Assembly (NCBI GenBank): GCA_963836785.1
Contig: CAWIKW010000005.1
Coordinates: forward strand, 62,001 to 126,000
Source of the DNA: DASQPR01 sp963836785
Lineage (GTDB): Bacteria; Actinomycetota; Actinomycetes; Mycobacteriales; Micromonosporaceae
Length of the DNA: 64,000 bases
Direction of reading: 5' to 3'
The number at the start of each line of letters is the position of its first letter. The stretch's first letter is position 1. The notes beneath the pieces were generated by a model. The model was not told the origin of the DNA. It made no database searches and worked only from the letters and a program-made list of their open reading frames with translations. The position numbers and the translations under genes were made by a program. Positions 34,299 to 42,005 of the stretch are shown here, one piece after another.

Positions 34299-34325
34299 CT
34301 TCTCGAACTGTCAAAGCTATCTTTG
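34284..34325. promoter_or_regulatory. two CAAAG-N4-CTTTG sites before the ArsR-like regulator
   Basis: CAAAGAAGTCTTTG at 34284-34297 and CAAAGCTATCTTTG at 34312-34325, centres 28 bp apart. Their inner halves also form CTTTGAC-N10-GTCAAAG. Placed 17 nt before the regulator's ATG and overlapping the previous stop, they are the likely autoregulatory operators. Confidence 0.75.
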
Positions 34326-34342
34326 GCATATGGAGATGACCG

Positions 34343-34996
34343 ATGGAACTCACCGACCCGCAGGTGATCCGCGCCCTCGCGCACCCGCTGCGCCTCGATC
34401 TTGTCGAGTTGCTCGGCCAAGGCCCGATGACGGCGGCCGAATGCGCCCGAGCGCTCGGTAGCACACAGGCAAACTGCTCGTTTCACCTTCGACAGCTCGC
34501 GAAATACGGCTTTGTCGGGCCGGCACCCGAGGGCACCGACCGTCGAGAGCGTCGCTGGCAACTGCTGGACTACGAGCAGAATTGGTCGTCGGCCGAGCCG
34601 GAGCTGACGATGGCGCTGGATCAGGTCTTCATCCGGCGGGAAAGCGGCCGGCTGATCGACTGGACCGTCCGGGCGGCCGCGGAGCCCGAGGAGTGGCGCG
34701 GGTCTGGTGCGCTCGGTGGCGCGACCGTACCGCTCACGCGTGACGAGTTGCGCGACGTGATCAAGCGTTACAGCGAATTCGTCCAACACCTCACCGCCTT
34801 GTACGGCGACCGCATCGGTGACCGGTCGACGTGGCCGGACGGCTCGCGGCCGGTCCGGCTGCTGTTCGCGGCCACCCCCCTCGTCGATCCGCTGGCCGGC
34901 ACGCCGCACGGTGAAGCGGCCGACATCGAGCCCGCGAGCTCCGATGTCACCGAGACAACTTCGGCGCCGGCGAAGCGCCGCGCGCGCAAGCGCTGA
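34343..34996 (+). CDS. ArsR-like winged-helix transcriptional regulator
   Basis: 217 residues. The winged helix is at about 1-85: DPQVIRALAHPLRLDLVELLG, AAECARALGSTQANCSFHLRQLAKYGFV, and the wing RRERRWQLL. The C-terminal 120 residues are helical and end in a basic tail; their likely role is dimerisation or ligand binding (HTH_20-type regulators). No metal-binding CxC motif typical of true ArsR is seen. The MFS transporter follows 91 nt later and is probably its target. Two matching operators lie upstream. Confidence 0.86.
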   Translation: MELTDPQVIRALAHPLRLDLVELLGQGPMTAAECARALGSTQANCSFHLRQLAKYGFVGPAPEGTDRRERRWQLLDYEQNWSSAEPELTMALDQVFIRRESGRLIDWTVRAAAEPEEWRGSGALGGATVPLTRDELRDVIKRYSEFVQHLTALYGDRIGDRSTWPDGSRPVRLLFAATPLVDPLAGTPHGEAADIEPASSDVTETTSAPAKRRARKR

Positions 34997-35087
34997 TCTC
35001 TCGCCGTACCACCGCGTCCGTCGGCGCGGTCCGCAGCGTCACCACCCACCTGTCGCGATCCCGTGCGCCCTGATTCGGGGAGTCACC

Positions 35088-36380
35088 ATGTCCGCACTGC
35101 GTCACCCGCGCTTTCGCCGCCTGTTGATTGGCGAATCCGTATCTAGCTTCGGCGACACCGCCATGTTCCTGTCGCTCGGCGTGTGGGCGAAGGATCTGAC
35201 CGGCTCGAATGCCGCGGCCGGCCTTGTCTTTCTGTTCCTTACTGGTCCTCAGCTCGCGGCACCGTTGCTCGGCCACCTCGCCGACCGGGTCCGACGCCGG
35301 TCGTTGATGATCTGGTCCAACGTCTTCGGCATCGCGCTCGTCCTCAGCCTCCTCGGCGTCTCGAGCCGGAACGATCTGTGGCGCTTGTACGTCGTCGCGG
35401 TCGGATACGCGTTGCTCGCCTCGGTTCCCGCGCGCAGCGGACTGGTCAAGGACCTGCTGCCATCCGACGATGCGGCGAGCGGGCAGTCTCTGTTGTCGAG
35501 CATCGGCCAGGGCACCCGAATCCTGTCGCCCGTCATCGGTACGGCGATCTACGCCTCCTTCGGCGGTGGCACGCTCGCCATCATCGATGCCGTCACCTTC
35601 GCCGTCGCCATCGTTGCGCTGCTGTCTATCCGGGTCACCGAGTCGCCGATCGAAGAAACTGAGGAACCGTTCCGTCGACAGGTCACGGCCGGATTCCGGT
35701 ACGTACACGCGACCCGGCTGCTATGGCAGCTGACCATCGCGCTGACCGCGTTCCTGGCCGTGGCCGGTCTGTTGGAGACCGGCCTGTTTGCCGCGATCCA
35801 GTACGGCATCCACCGGCCGCCGTCCTTCTACGGCGTGCTGTTGTCGGTGCAGGGCGCCGGCACTATCGCCGGCGCGGTGCTCGCGCCGAAGGCGGTCAAG
35901 GCGGTCGGCGAAGCGCGCACCACGGGCGTCGGCGCGATCGGCGCCGGAGTCGGCCTGGCGCTCGGCATCGTCGCGCCGTCAGTGCCGACGTTCCTGACCG
36001 GAATGTTCGTCTGTGGTGCGTCGCTCGGCCTGATGTTCGTCGCATTCGGGACGGCGCAGCAGCTCTACACGCCGGGACGGCTCACCGGTCGGGTCGGTGC
36101 CGCCATGGGCACGCTGATGTCCTTGTCGCAGACCATTTCCATCGCCATCGGAGCGACCGTCGTCGCGTTCGTCGACTGGCGGCTGATGTTCGGTCTCACG
36201 GCTCTGACCGGCCTTGTTTGCGGCCTCGTCCTGTCGCTGCGGCCGGCGCCCACTCCCGCCATCGTCGCCTCCATCGCCGACGAACCGTCTGACACCGCCG
36301 TCCCAACCGTCGCCCCTGCGCCGCCCGCCCCAGCCGCCGCCCCGGCCCCGACCCCGGCTCCTGCCCCGGCCTCGCCATGA
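35088..36380 (+). CDS. MFS transporter (MFS_3/enterobactin-exporter-like)
   Basis: 430 residues with 12 predicted helices. The start RHPRFRRLLIGESVSSFGDTA and the cytoplasmic loop GHLADRVRRRSLMIWSN are typical of the MFS_3 group, which includes multidrug and siderophore exporters. ATG 35088 has GGGGAG 6 nt upstream; the open frame continues further upstream but overlaps the regulator. The last 45 residues are a Pro/Ala-rich tail (repeated APAPTP/PAP). The stop codon lies inside the repeat element at 36376. Likely regulated by the upstream ArsR-like protein. Confidence 0.88.
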   Translation: MSALRHPRFRRLLIGESVSSFGDTAMFLSLGVWAKDLTGSNAAAGLVFLFLTGPQLAAPLLGHLADRVRRRSLMIWSNVFGIALVLSLLGVSSRNDLWRLYVVAVGYALLASVPARSGLVKDLLPSDDAASGQSLLSSIGQGTRILSPVIGTAIYASFGGGTLAIIDAVTFAVAIVALLSIRVTESPIEETEEPFRRQVTAGFRYVHATRLLWQLTIALTAFLAVAGLLETGLFAAIQYGIHRPPSFYGVLLSVQGAGTIAGAVLAPKAVKAVGEARTTGVGAIGAGVGLALGIVAPSVPTFLTGMFVCGASLGLMFVAFGTAQQLYTPGRLTGRVGAAMGTLMSLSQTISIAIGATVVAFVDWRLMFGLTALTGLVCGLVLSLRPAPTPAIVASIADEPSDTAVPTVAPAPPAPAAAPAPTPAPAPASP

Positions 36381-36441
36381 TCCACCATCATGGACGATCC
36401 GCGTCGCTCCAACGACCCCAATCGTCCACCCCAATGGATCA
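36376..36441. repeat. palindromic intergenic element, copy A (66 bp)
   Basis: Begins CATGATCC and ends with a block (36419-36441) nearly identical to copy B at 45128-45192: CAATCGTCCACC-x-CAATGGATCA, one mismatch over 23 bp. The two ends are imperfect inverted repeats (TGATCCA...GGACGAT against AATCGTCCA...TGGATCA). The MFS stop codon TGA is supplied by the element's left end. It lies between convergent genes. Confidence 0.8.
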
Positions 36442-36729
36442 CCCAAGTCCAATCCCGGTATCACGCCCACTTTCCCGTATCACGGCCGCCCGCAAAGCCC
36501 ATTACCCGGCGCGCGAGGGCGGCCCGGCGACGGAGGGAAGCGGCCGACGGCGCCTGGCCGGGCACGGCCGCGCGCGACGTGGCCGCGCCGACGGTGGGGG
36601 CCCAACCGGAACAGGGTTGCGGGGCGGCTTTCTCACGACAGACCTAAATGCTTTGCCGTCCGAGTGAGAAAGCCGCCCCGCAACCCCTGCAACAAAGCGA
36701 CCGCGACGCGCCAGGGACGCGCGACCCGG
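36442..36729. other. convergent intergenic region
   Basis: Together with the element at 36376-36441 this is a 349-nt gap between the convergent MFS and dehydratase genes. It carries the long hairpin at 36614-36686. Between the two, 36480-36600 is GC-rich with no gene, start or clear motif. Confidence 0.6.
36614..36686. terminator. hairpin with perfect 23-bp stem and 27-nt loop
   Basis: Left arm 36614-36636 and right arm 36664-36686 are exact reverse complements (GGGTTGCGGGGCGGCTTTCTCAC). The pairing extends 3 bp more after a one-base bulge (CAG/CTG). The loop is AT-rich. The position between convergent genes suggests a bidirectional terminator, but the stem is much longer than usual and there is no T-tract, so it could also be a mobile or structural repeat. 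Confidence 0.6.
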
Positions 36730-37677
36730 CTACGACAGCAGCTCCCGCACCGTATCGAGCCCGATCACACCGCCCGACACGACGCACACGACCACGTCCT
36801 CCGGCCCGAATCCCGCCGACAACGCACACGCCACCGGTGTCGCGCCGGCGCCTTCGGCCAGCACGTGATTGCGGTCGAGGAGCAGGCGCAGCGCGGCTGC
36901 GACGTCGGTCACGGGCGCGACGAGCGAGGCGATGCCGAGCTGGGTCGCGCGGTCGTACATGCTCGGCAGGACGGTACGGCTGCCGATCCCGTCCACGAAG
37001 GACGGCTGCATGTCCACGGTGGTTGGTCCTCCGGCCGCCAACGAGGCGGTCAAGGGCGCCGCGGTCGCGACCTCACATGCGAGCACTCGAGCGGTCGAGC
37101 CCACCGAGGCGAGACCGGTCGCTATCCCGCACGTCAATCCGCCGCCGCCCCACGGGACGAGGACATGTGTCACCGACGGGAGGTCCTCGGCGATCTCGAG
37201 ACCGATCGTTGCGTTGCCGGCCATCACGGCCACGTCGTCGAAGGCGTGGATGAAAACCCCGTCCACACCGTCGACCCGGCGCTGTACGAAGGCGTCCCAC
37301 CACGCTTCGGCGCTCACCGGCACGACACGCGCGCCGAGTGCCTCCATCGCGGCGATCTTCGATGCCGGTGCGGTCGGCGGCACGACGACCGTGCAGGGCA
37401 CGCCCAGCCGTTTCGCGAACCAGGCCGCCCCTTGTCCCATGTTTCCGGCCGATGCGGTCACGATGCCGGCCGCCACCTCGTCGGCGGTCGCGCCCGCGAG
37501 GACGGCGGCGGCTCCCCGCAGCTTGAACGAGCCGATCGGCTGCAGGTTCTCGAGCTTCAAGTAAATCTGCGTATGAGGGATGTTCAACCGCACCAACGGG
37601 GTACGGATGGCGACGCCGGCCACGGCTTCGCGCGCCTTGGCGATGTCCGTCGCGGTGGGCAACTCTGCGGCGCCCAT
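36730..37677 (-). CDS. PLP-dependent serine/threonine dehydratase family
   Basis: 315 residues, fold type II PLP enzyme. GSFKLRGA carries the PLP lysine (about residue 52), GNMGQG and VPWGGGGLTCG the phosphate-binding loops, VVCVVSGG the C-terminal loop. No ACT regulatory domain, so it is a catabolic rather than biosynthetic threonine dehydratase type. The partner upstream is an ornithine-cyclodeaminase-family protein, a pairing known from EutB/EutC (hydroxyectoine use) and BhcB/BhcD (beta-hydroxyaspartate cycle). So it may dehydrate a beta-hydroxy amino acid. The start at 37677 lies after two 17-bp decoy copies of itself. Confidence 0.88.
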   Translation of the reverse strand: MGAAELPTATDIAKAREAVAGVAIRTPLVRLNIPHTQIYLKLENLQPIGSFKLRGAAAVLAGATADEVAAGIVTASAGNMGQGAAWFAKRLGVPCTVVVPPTAPASKIAAMEALGARVVPVSAEAWWDAFVQRRVDGVDGVFIHAFDDVAVMAGNATIGLEIAEDLPSVTHVLVPWGGGGLTCGIATGLASVGSTARVLACEVATAAPLTASLAAGGPTTVDMQPSFVDGIGSRTVLPSMYDRATQLGIASLVAPVTDVAAALRLLLDRNHVLAEGAGATPVACALSAGFGPEDVVVCVVSGGVIGLDTVRELLS

Positions 37678-37711
37678 CAGACTGAGCCGCCCATCAAACT
37701 GAGCCTCCCAT
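37661..37711 (-). repeat. 17-bp units duplicating the coupled start codon
   Basis: Reading the - strand from 37711: ATGGGAGGCTCAGTTTG, ATGGGCGGCTCAGTCTG, then the true start ATGGGCGCCGCAGAGTT. The first ATG overlaps the OCD stop (TAATG). The two upstream copies are out of frame and each encodes MGGSV then stop. Confidence 0.85.
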
Positions 37712-38703
37712 TAGAACCGGGCCCGGGTTCCGGCGCCGCTACGGCGGGCCGCCTTGACGACGTACGCCGCGGCGGCCAGATCCTCGACGGCCAGCCCGAG
37801 CGACTCGAACACCGTCAGCTCGTCGTCGCCGGTGCGGCCCGCGACTGATCCGTTCAGTACCTCGCCGATGTCAGCGACGATGTGCTCCGGTCCGAGTCCG
37901 ACTTCGGCCGCGGCGATCACATAGTCGCCGGCCTCGTGCAGCGCCGACTCGCGGCGATCGGCGAAGAAACGCGCGGCGGCGACCGTGGCGGTGTCCAGTT
38001 CGCGGGCCGTCGGCACACACGCGCCGACGGCATCGATGTGCACGCCGGACGCGAGCCATTCCCGTTGCAGCAGCGGCTCGGTCGCCGACGTGGCCGTCAC
38101 GACAATGTCGGCTCCGTCGACCGTGGCCCGCGCGTCCGCCTCGAACGACACCGGCAGGCCCAACTCGTCGGCCAGGCGGGCGGCCACGTCGGCGCCGCGG
38201 GTTGCGTCGCGTCCGGTCATCCGTACCCGGGAAAGCGGTCTGACCGCGGCGATCGTGCGGACGTGCCAGGCGCCCTGAACGCCCGTGCCGAAGACTGCGA
38301 GATCGTCGGCGTCCGGGCGGGCCAATGCATCGGTCGCCACCGCGGAGGCCGCCGCGGTGCGGATGGCCGTGACGGCCGACGCGTTGAGAATCGCCTGCGG
38401 CTCACCGGTCGCCGGATCGAGCAGGATCACCATGCCCTGGTGCGCGTCCTTGCCGATGGCCGGATTGCCGCCGAAGATGCCGAGGAATTTGAGGCCCAGA
38501 ACGGGATCCGGCTCGGCGAGGTAGCCCGGCATCATGCCGAGCATGCCGGCCACGCCCGGCGGCCGTTCGATGGTCCGCAGCGGCTGGAAGCCGGCCCCCC
38601 GCGCAAGTGCGGCGAGCGTGTCACGCATGACCGCGATGCATGCGTCGACGGTCAGCAGGTCGGTCACGGCGTCGTGATCGAGCACAAGAATCTCCACCGG
38701 CAC
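37711..38703 (-). CDS. ornithine cyclodeaminase/mu-crystallin family protein
   Basis: 330 residues. NAD(P)H-binding Rossmann core with DLAVFGTGVQGAWHVRTIAA (GxGxxG-type), VRMTGRDATRGADVAAR and GVHIDAVGACVP. LKFLGIFGGNPAIGKDAHQGMVILLD and PQAILNASAVTAIRTAAASAVAT are family blocks around the active site. Family members include iminosuccinate, ketimine and alanine reductases as well as true cyclodeaminase. GTG 38703 gives the conserved start (VEILVLDHDAV). It precedes and is coupled to the dehydratase gene; together they could dehydrate a hydroxy amino acid and reduce the resulting imine. Confidence 0.88.
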   Translation of the reverse strand: MPVEILVLDHDAVTDLLTVDACIAVMRDTLAALARGAGFQPLRTIERPPGVAGMLGMMPGYLAEPDPVLGLKFLGIFGGNPAIGKDAHQGMVILLDPATGEPQAILNASAVTAIRTAAASAVATDALARPDADDLAVFGTGVQGAWHVRTIAAVRPLSRVRMTGRDATRGADVAARLADELGLPVSFEADARATVDGADIVVTATSATEPLLQREWLASGVHIDAVGACVPTARELDTATVAAARFFADRRESALHEAGDYVIAAAEVGLGPEHIVADIGEVLNGSVAGRTGDDELTVFESLGLAVEDLAAAAYVVKAARRSGAGTRARF

Positions 38704-38774
38704 AGTCTCGCCTGAGCGCCCAACTCGGCTCAACCGGGTCCGGGCCGCGAGCACCCGCTGATCCGGCGCCGGCC

Positions 38775-38828
38775 GCATCGCACCCGCCAGCAGTATCGGA
38801 CCCGCCAGCAGCATCGAACCGGTCAGCA
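38775..38828 (-). repeat. 3 x 18-bp tandem repeat spanning the stop of the exported protein gene
   Basis: Units G(C/T)ATCG(C/G/A)ACC(C/G)G(C/T)CAGCA on the + strand. The stop codon of the exported-protein gene (38823-38825) lies in the last unit; the other two lie between this gene and the OCD gene. Confidence 0.85.
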
Positions 38829-39698
38829 GCCGGAGTCGCAACCCTCAATGGCGCCGGACTGTCCCAGATCCTGATTGACGATCCGGAAGATGACGTCGAA
38901 CGAAACGCTGCTCTCGGTCACTTCGATGTGGGTATGGCCGGCGGTTCCGTCCGGCGTGCCGACGGCATAGCCCGAGTCAGGCTTCGAGGACAGGCCGGTG
39001 AAATGGGTCGTCATCGTTTGGTTGCTTAGCTTCGTCATGCGAGCGGCGTTTCCGTCGACGTACGCGTCCATGTAGTACGTCACGTACGCCGTGGGGTCGG
39101 ACGGGTACGAGATCTTGCTCCACGTCTCGACCGAGCCGGCGTGCCACTGGTGCGCCGCCGTCTGTGCATTGACCGAACGCAGCGCGATCCAGTCGCCGTC
39201 GCGGTTGTAGAAGGATGCATAGCTCGATCCGGTCGCACCCTGGCTCGATGCGAGCGTCCAATGCTGGTCGAGGCTGCCGTAGCCGTACAGCTGGTTCTTG
39301 GTCGAGGTGTTGGTCAGGAGCGTGAGATAGGACGTGTCACGGGCACCCCACGCGGTCAGGATCGCGCGCGCATAGTCGCTCGGATAGGCGTGGCTCGGTG
39401 GAGCCGATGACGCGTGGTGGCCGGGCGACGCGGTCGGCACGCCGGTCGTGGTCCCCGCCGAACCGCCCGGCGATGCCCCGGCCGATCCGATGCCCGACGC
39501 AGCGCCGACGCCGGGCGAACCATTGGGCGCGGCGCCGAACACTCCCTGGCCATTCGCCTTGGCACCCTGGGCGCAGGCAACCAGGACGCCCGTGGCGGCA
39601 ACGGCTCCGAGCAGCATCAGCGCGATTTCGACCCGGCCGCGGCGACCGGGCCGGCGGACGCGAGCTGCGGCACGACATGTGCTGGCCGGCTGACGCAT
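38823..39698 (-). CDS. exported protein of unknown function
   Basis: 291 residues. A long basic N-terminus (about 25 residues) precedes a hydrophobic segment (IALMLLGAVAATGVLVACAQG) that may be a membrane anchor or lipoprotein signal (LVAC). A Gly/Ser/Ala-rich linker follows to about residue 100. The outer domain (about 104-291) begins PSDYARAILTAWGARDTSYL and contains WTLASSQGATGSSYASFYNRDGD (in parts), ending in a CDSGC pair of cysteines. The pattern resembles small actinobacterial secreted domains of NTF2-like size, but I do not recognise it. Upstream of the OCD gene on the same strand, 119 nt apart. Confidence 0.72.
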   Translation of the reverse strand: MRQPASTCRAAARVRRPGRRGRVEIALMLLGAVAATGVLVACAQGAKANGQGVFGAAPNGSPGVGAASGIGSAGASPGGSAGTTTGVPTASPGHHASSAPPSHAYPSDYARAILTAWGARDTSYLTLLTNTSTKNQLYGYGSLDQHWTLASSQGATGSSYASFYNRDGDWIALRSVNAQTAAHQWHAGSVETWSKISYPSDPTAYVTYYMDAYVDGNAARMTKLSNQTMTTHFTGLSSKPDSGYAVGTPDGTAGHTHIEVTESSVSFDVIFRIVNQDLGQSGAIEGCDSGC

Positions 39699-39782
39699 GG
39701 CTGGCTCCTCGGGGCGGGGGCGGAAGCCAGCGCATGGTATGCGGTCGGGGTCGGAGCAGATATCGATCAGTCGGATGTCCGA

Positions 39783-39842
39783 CCTATCTGCCGGGCCCGC
39801 TTCCCACCTGCCGGGCCCACTTCCTATCTGCCGGGCCTATTT
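39783..39842 (-). repeat. 3 x 20-bp tandem repeat spanning the stop of the CDP-alcohol fusion gene
   Basis: Three units of about 20 bp with core CTGCCGGGCC(C/T). The TAG stop (39837-39839) lies at the edge of the last unit; the others follow directly downstream of the gene. Confidence 0.85.
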
Positions 39843-41999
39843 CGAGAGCGCGGCCGATCGGGCGGAAGCCACCGCGGCGGCCCCGGAGCGCGCCGACTCC
39901 CGCCAACCGACCAGCGCACCGACGACGAATACGCCGCCGATCACGATCGCCGCGACGGCGTACGCGGTCGTGGCCCAGCCGATCGCGACGGTGATCGCGA
40001 GGACGGTGACCCGGATATCCCAGCCGCGCAGGATCGCTTCGCCGCGCACCGGAGTGGCCTGCTTCTCGATCCGGCCGGTGACGTCGTAGTGGTAGAGCGT
40101 GAGCACCAACAGCAGCGTGTACACGAGCCACAACGGCACGCCGCCGAGCACGCCAGCGACCGCGATGAACGTGTATTCGGTCGCCCGCAGCCCGGCGACA
40201 GTCAACCAGTCGAGTGGGCCGTCATGACGGCTCCTGGCCGCGATGCCGGCGACCAGGGCCAGCCCCGCGTAGATCAGCACGAGCCACCGCGGGCCCCGAT
40301 CACCGACGATCGCGAAGCCGGCCGCGATCAGCACCGCGGCGAGGCCGGGCCCGAGCGCGACCAATGGCGACACGCGACCACGGCCAAGTGCTCCGAGCGC
40401 GCGGGCGATCGGACCGTCGTCGCGCTGGAACCCGATGTCGTACCGGGGCATCACGGCCACGCGAAGGAACAGCGCGCGGAGCGTACGGCCGGCGAGCACG
40501 TACGCGAACGCGACTGCGATCGCGATCAGCAGCACGATGAACATCACGCGCGGCCCGCCGATCGCGATGGCGAGCGCCATCAGCAGCCACCGATCGCCGA
40601 TCGGCAGAACCACACTTCGTTTGAGCCAGTACGCCGGGGAGCGGTAACGCCCATGCGCGGCGGCGGACAGCTGCCCGAGTTTCGCGCCCGCGCTGGCGCC
40701 CGTGCCGGTAGCCGAACCGTCGCGAGCGCTCGGCGCTCCGGCCGCCGCGGCCCGGAGTCCGAGCGTGTCGAGCCGGGAACCCAGCGGCACCACCGGAAGC
40801 GCGCGCGTCGCGGTGTCTTGGAGCGCGCCGTACCACGTGTCGACCATGTGCCGTACGGTCTGCGCCACGATCGCCGCCAACGCCAGTCCCCATACCGCCG
40901 GCTCATGCATCCGTACGCCGCCGACCGCCACGCCGGCGAAGACGATGTACTCCTTGGCCCGGTCGGCGATCATGTCGAGCCAGCCGCCGTAGCGACTGAA
41001 GTTGCCGGTGTAGCGGGCCAGCGAACCGTCGTTGCAGTCGAGGATGAAGCTCGCATAGAGCAGCACCGCGCCGACGATGTCGAGCCAACGGGCGCCGACC
41101 GCGAACACCGCGGCCGCCACCAACCCGACCGCGATGGACATCCAGGTGACCTGATTCGGCGTGATGCCGCGTCGAGCGAAGAACGCGACCAACCGTGGCG
41201 TGTACGAGTGGACCAGGTACGTCGCCAGGAATTCGTCGTCCTCCTTGACGCCCATCCGGACGGCGGCCGCCGACTCGTCGACGGCGGCGAGTGCGGTCTC
41301 GGCCGCGGCGGCCGCCTCGGGTGAGTCGACCCGGTGGCACACGTACAGCCGCGGGTTGTTGGCGGCGACAACGACCCCGGTCCGTACGAGACCGAGCAGT
41401 GCGAGCCCGACGGCACCGTACGCCCCGGCGTCCGCGTCGAGGTCACGACCGCTGTCGATGGCTTCGGTCCGCAAGGCGGCGCAGGCGTCGTGGAGTCGGG
41501 GACGGTCGTCGGCGCTGACCGTCACGAGCGCCCGGAACATCGCGTTCGGGCGCGTGACCTCCCGCTGATGGGTGCCGACCGACACCACCATGTTCCGCTC
41601 GCGCAGCACCGGTTCGCCGTACGCGCCAACGGCCATGTTCCGGGCGGTCTGTACGGCCGCGACTGTGGTGCGTACCCGAGGGCCGGCGAAGGAAGCAATC
41701 GCACCGTCATGCGCGACCAGATCCGCCGCCGCGAGCACGACGGAGCCGTCGGTCGCACTGACCGCGGCCCCGATGACCGCGAGGTCACCGGCGATGTCGT
41801 CGCTCTCGACGGCGCTGTGACCCGCGGCCCGCAACGCATCGGCCCAACCCGGCCGCGTGATGACGGTGAGGTCGACGGCGTCCAGCGCACGGAACTGCGC
41901 GGCGAGGCGATCGACGACCGTGGCATCACCGACGCGCAGCAACGCGGTCGGCGTTCCGTCGGGCGCGGTCTGCGTCGCGAACAACAGCACCCGGGTCAT
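39837..41999 (-). CDS. CDP-alcohol phosphotransferase fused to a degenerate nucleotidyltransferase domain
   Basis: 720 residues. Residues 1-250: alpha/beta domain shaped like a nucleotidyltransferase (VVDRLAAQFRALDAVDLTVI) but without the GxGxRL-type NTP loop, so probably inactive or regulatory. Residues about 255-480: CDP-alcohol phosphotransferase with the complete motif D321-x2-D324-G325-x2-A-R-x8-G338-x3-D342-x3-D346 (DCNDGSLAR...GGWLDMIAD). Residues about 510-715: a further membrane domain of the DUF5941 type, 5-6 helices. Overall layout recalls IPCT/DIPPS fusions of thermophiles. Last gene of a three-gene operon, 6 nt after the dehydrogenase. Confidence 0.87.
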   Translation of the reverse strand: MTRVLLFATQTAPDGTPTALLRVGDATVVDRLAAQFRALDAVDLTVITRPGWADALRAAGHSAVESDDIAGDLAVIGAAVSATDGSVVLAAADLVAHDGAIASFAGPRVRTTVAAVQTARNMAVGAYGEPVLRERNMVVSVGTHQREVTRPNAMFRALVTVSADDRPRLHDACAALRTEAIDSGRDLDADAGAYGAVGLALLGLVRTGVVVAANNPRLYVCHRVDSPEAAAAAETALAAVDESAAAVRMGVKEDDEFLATYLVHSYTPRLVAFFARRGITPNQVTWMSIAVGLVAAAVFAVGARWLDIVGAVLLYASFILDCNDGSLARYTGNFSRYGGWLDMIADRAKEYIVFAGVAVGGVRMHEPAVWGLALAAIVAQTVRHMVDTWYGALQDTATRALPVVPLGSRLDTLGLRAAAAGAPSARDGSATGTGASAGAKLGQLSAAAHGRYRSPAYWLKRSVVLPIGDRWLLMALAIAIGGPRVMFIVLLIAIAVAFAYVLAGRTLRALFLRVAVMPRYDIGFQRDDGPIARALGALGRGRVSPLVALGPGLAAVLIAAGFAIVGDRGPRWLVLIYAGLALVAGIAARSRHDGPLDWLTVAGLRATEYTFIAVAGVLGGVPLWLVYTLLLVLTLYHYDVTGRIEKQATPVRGEAILRGWDIRVTVLAITVAIGWATTAYAVAAIVIGGVFVVGALVGWRESARSGAAAVASARSAALSK

Positions 42000-42005
42000 C
42001 GCGAT

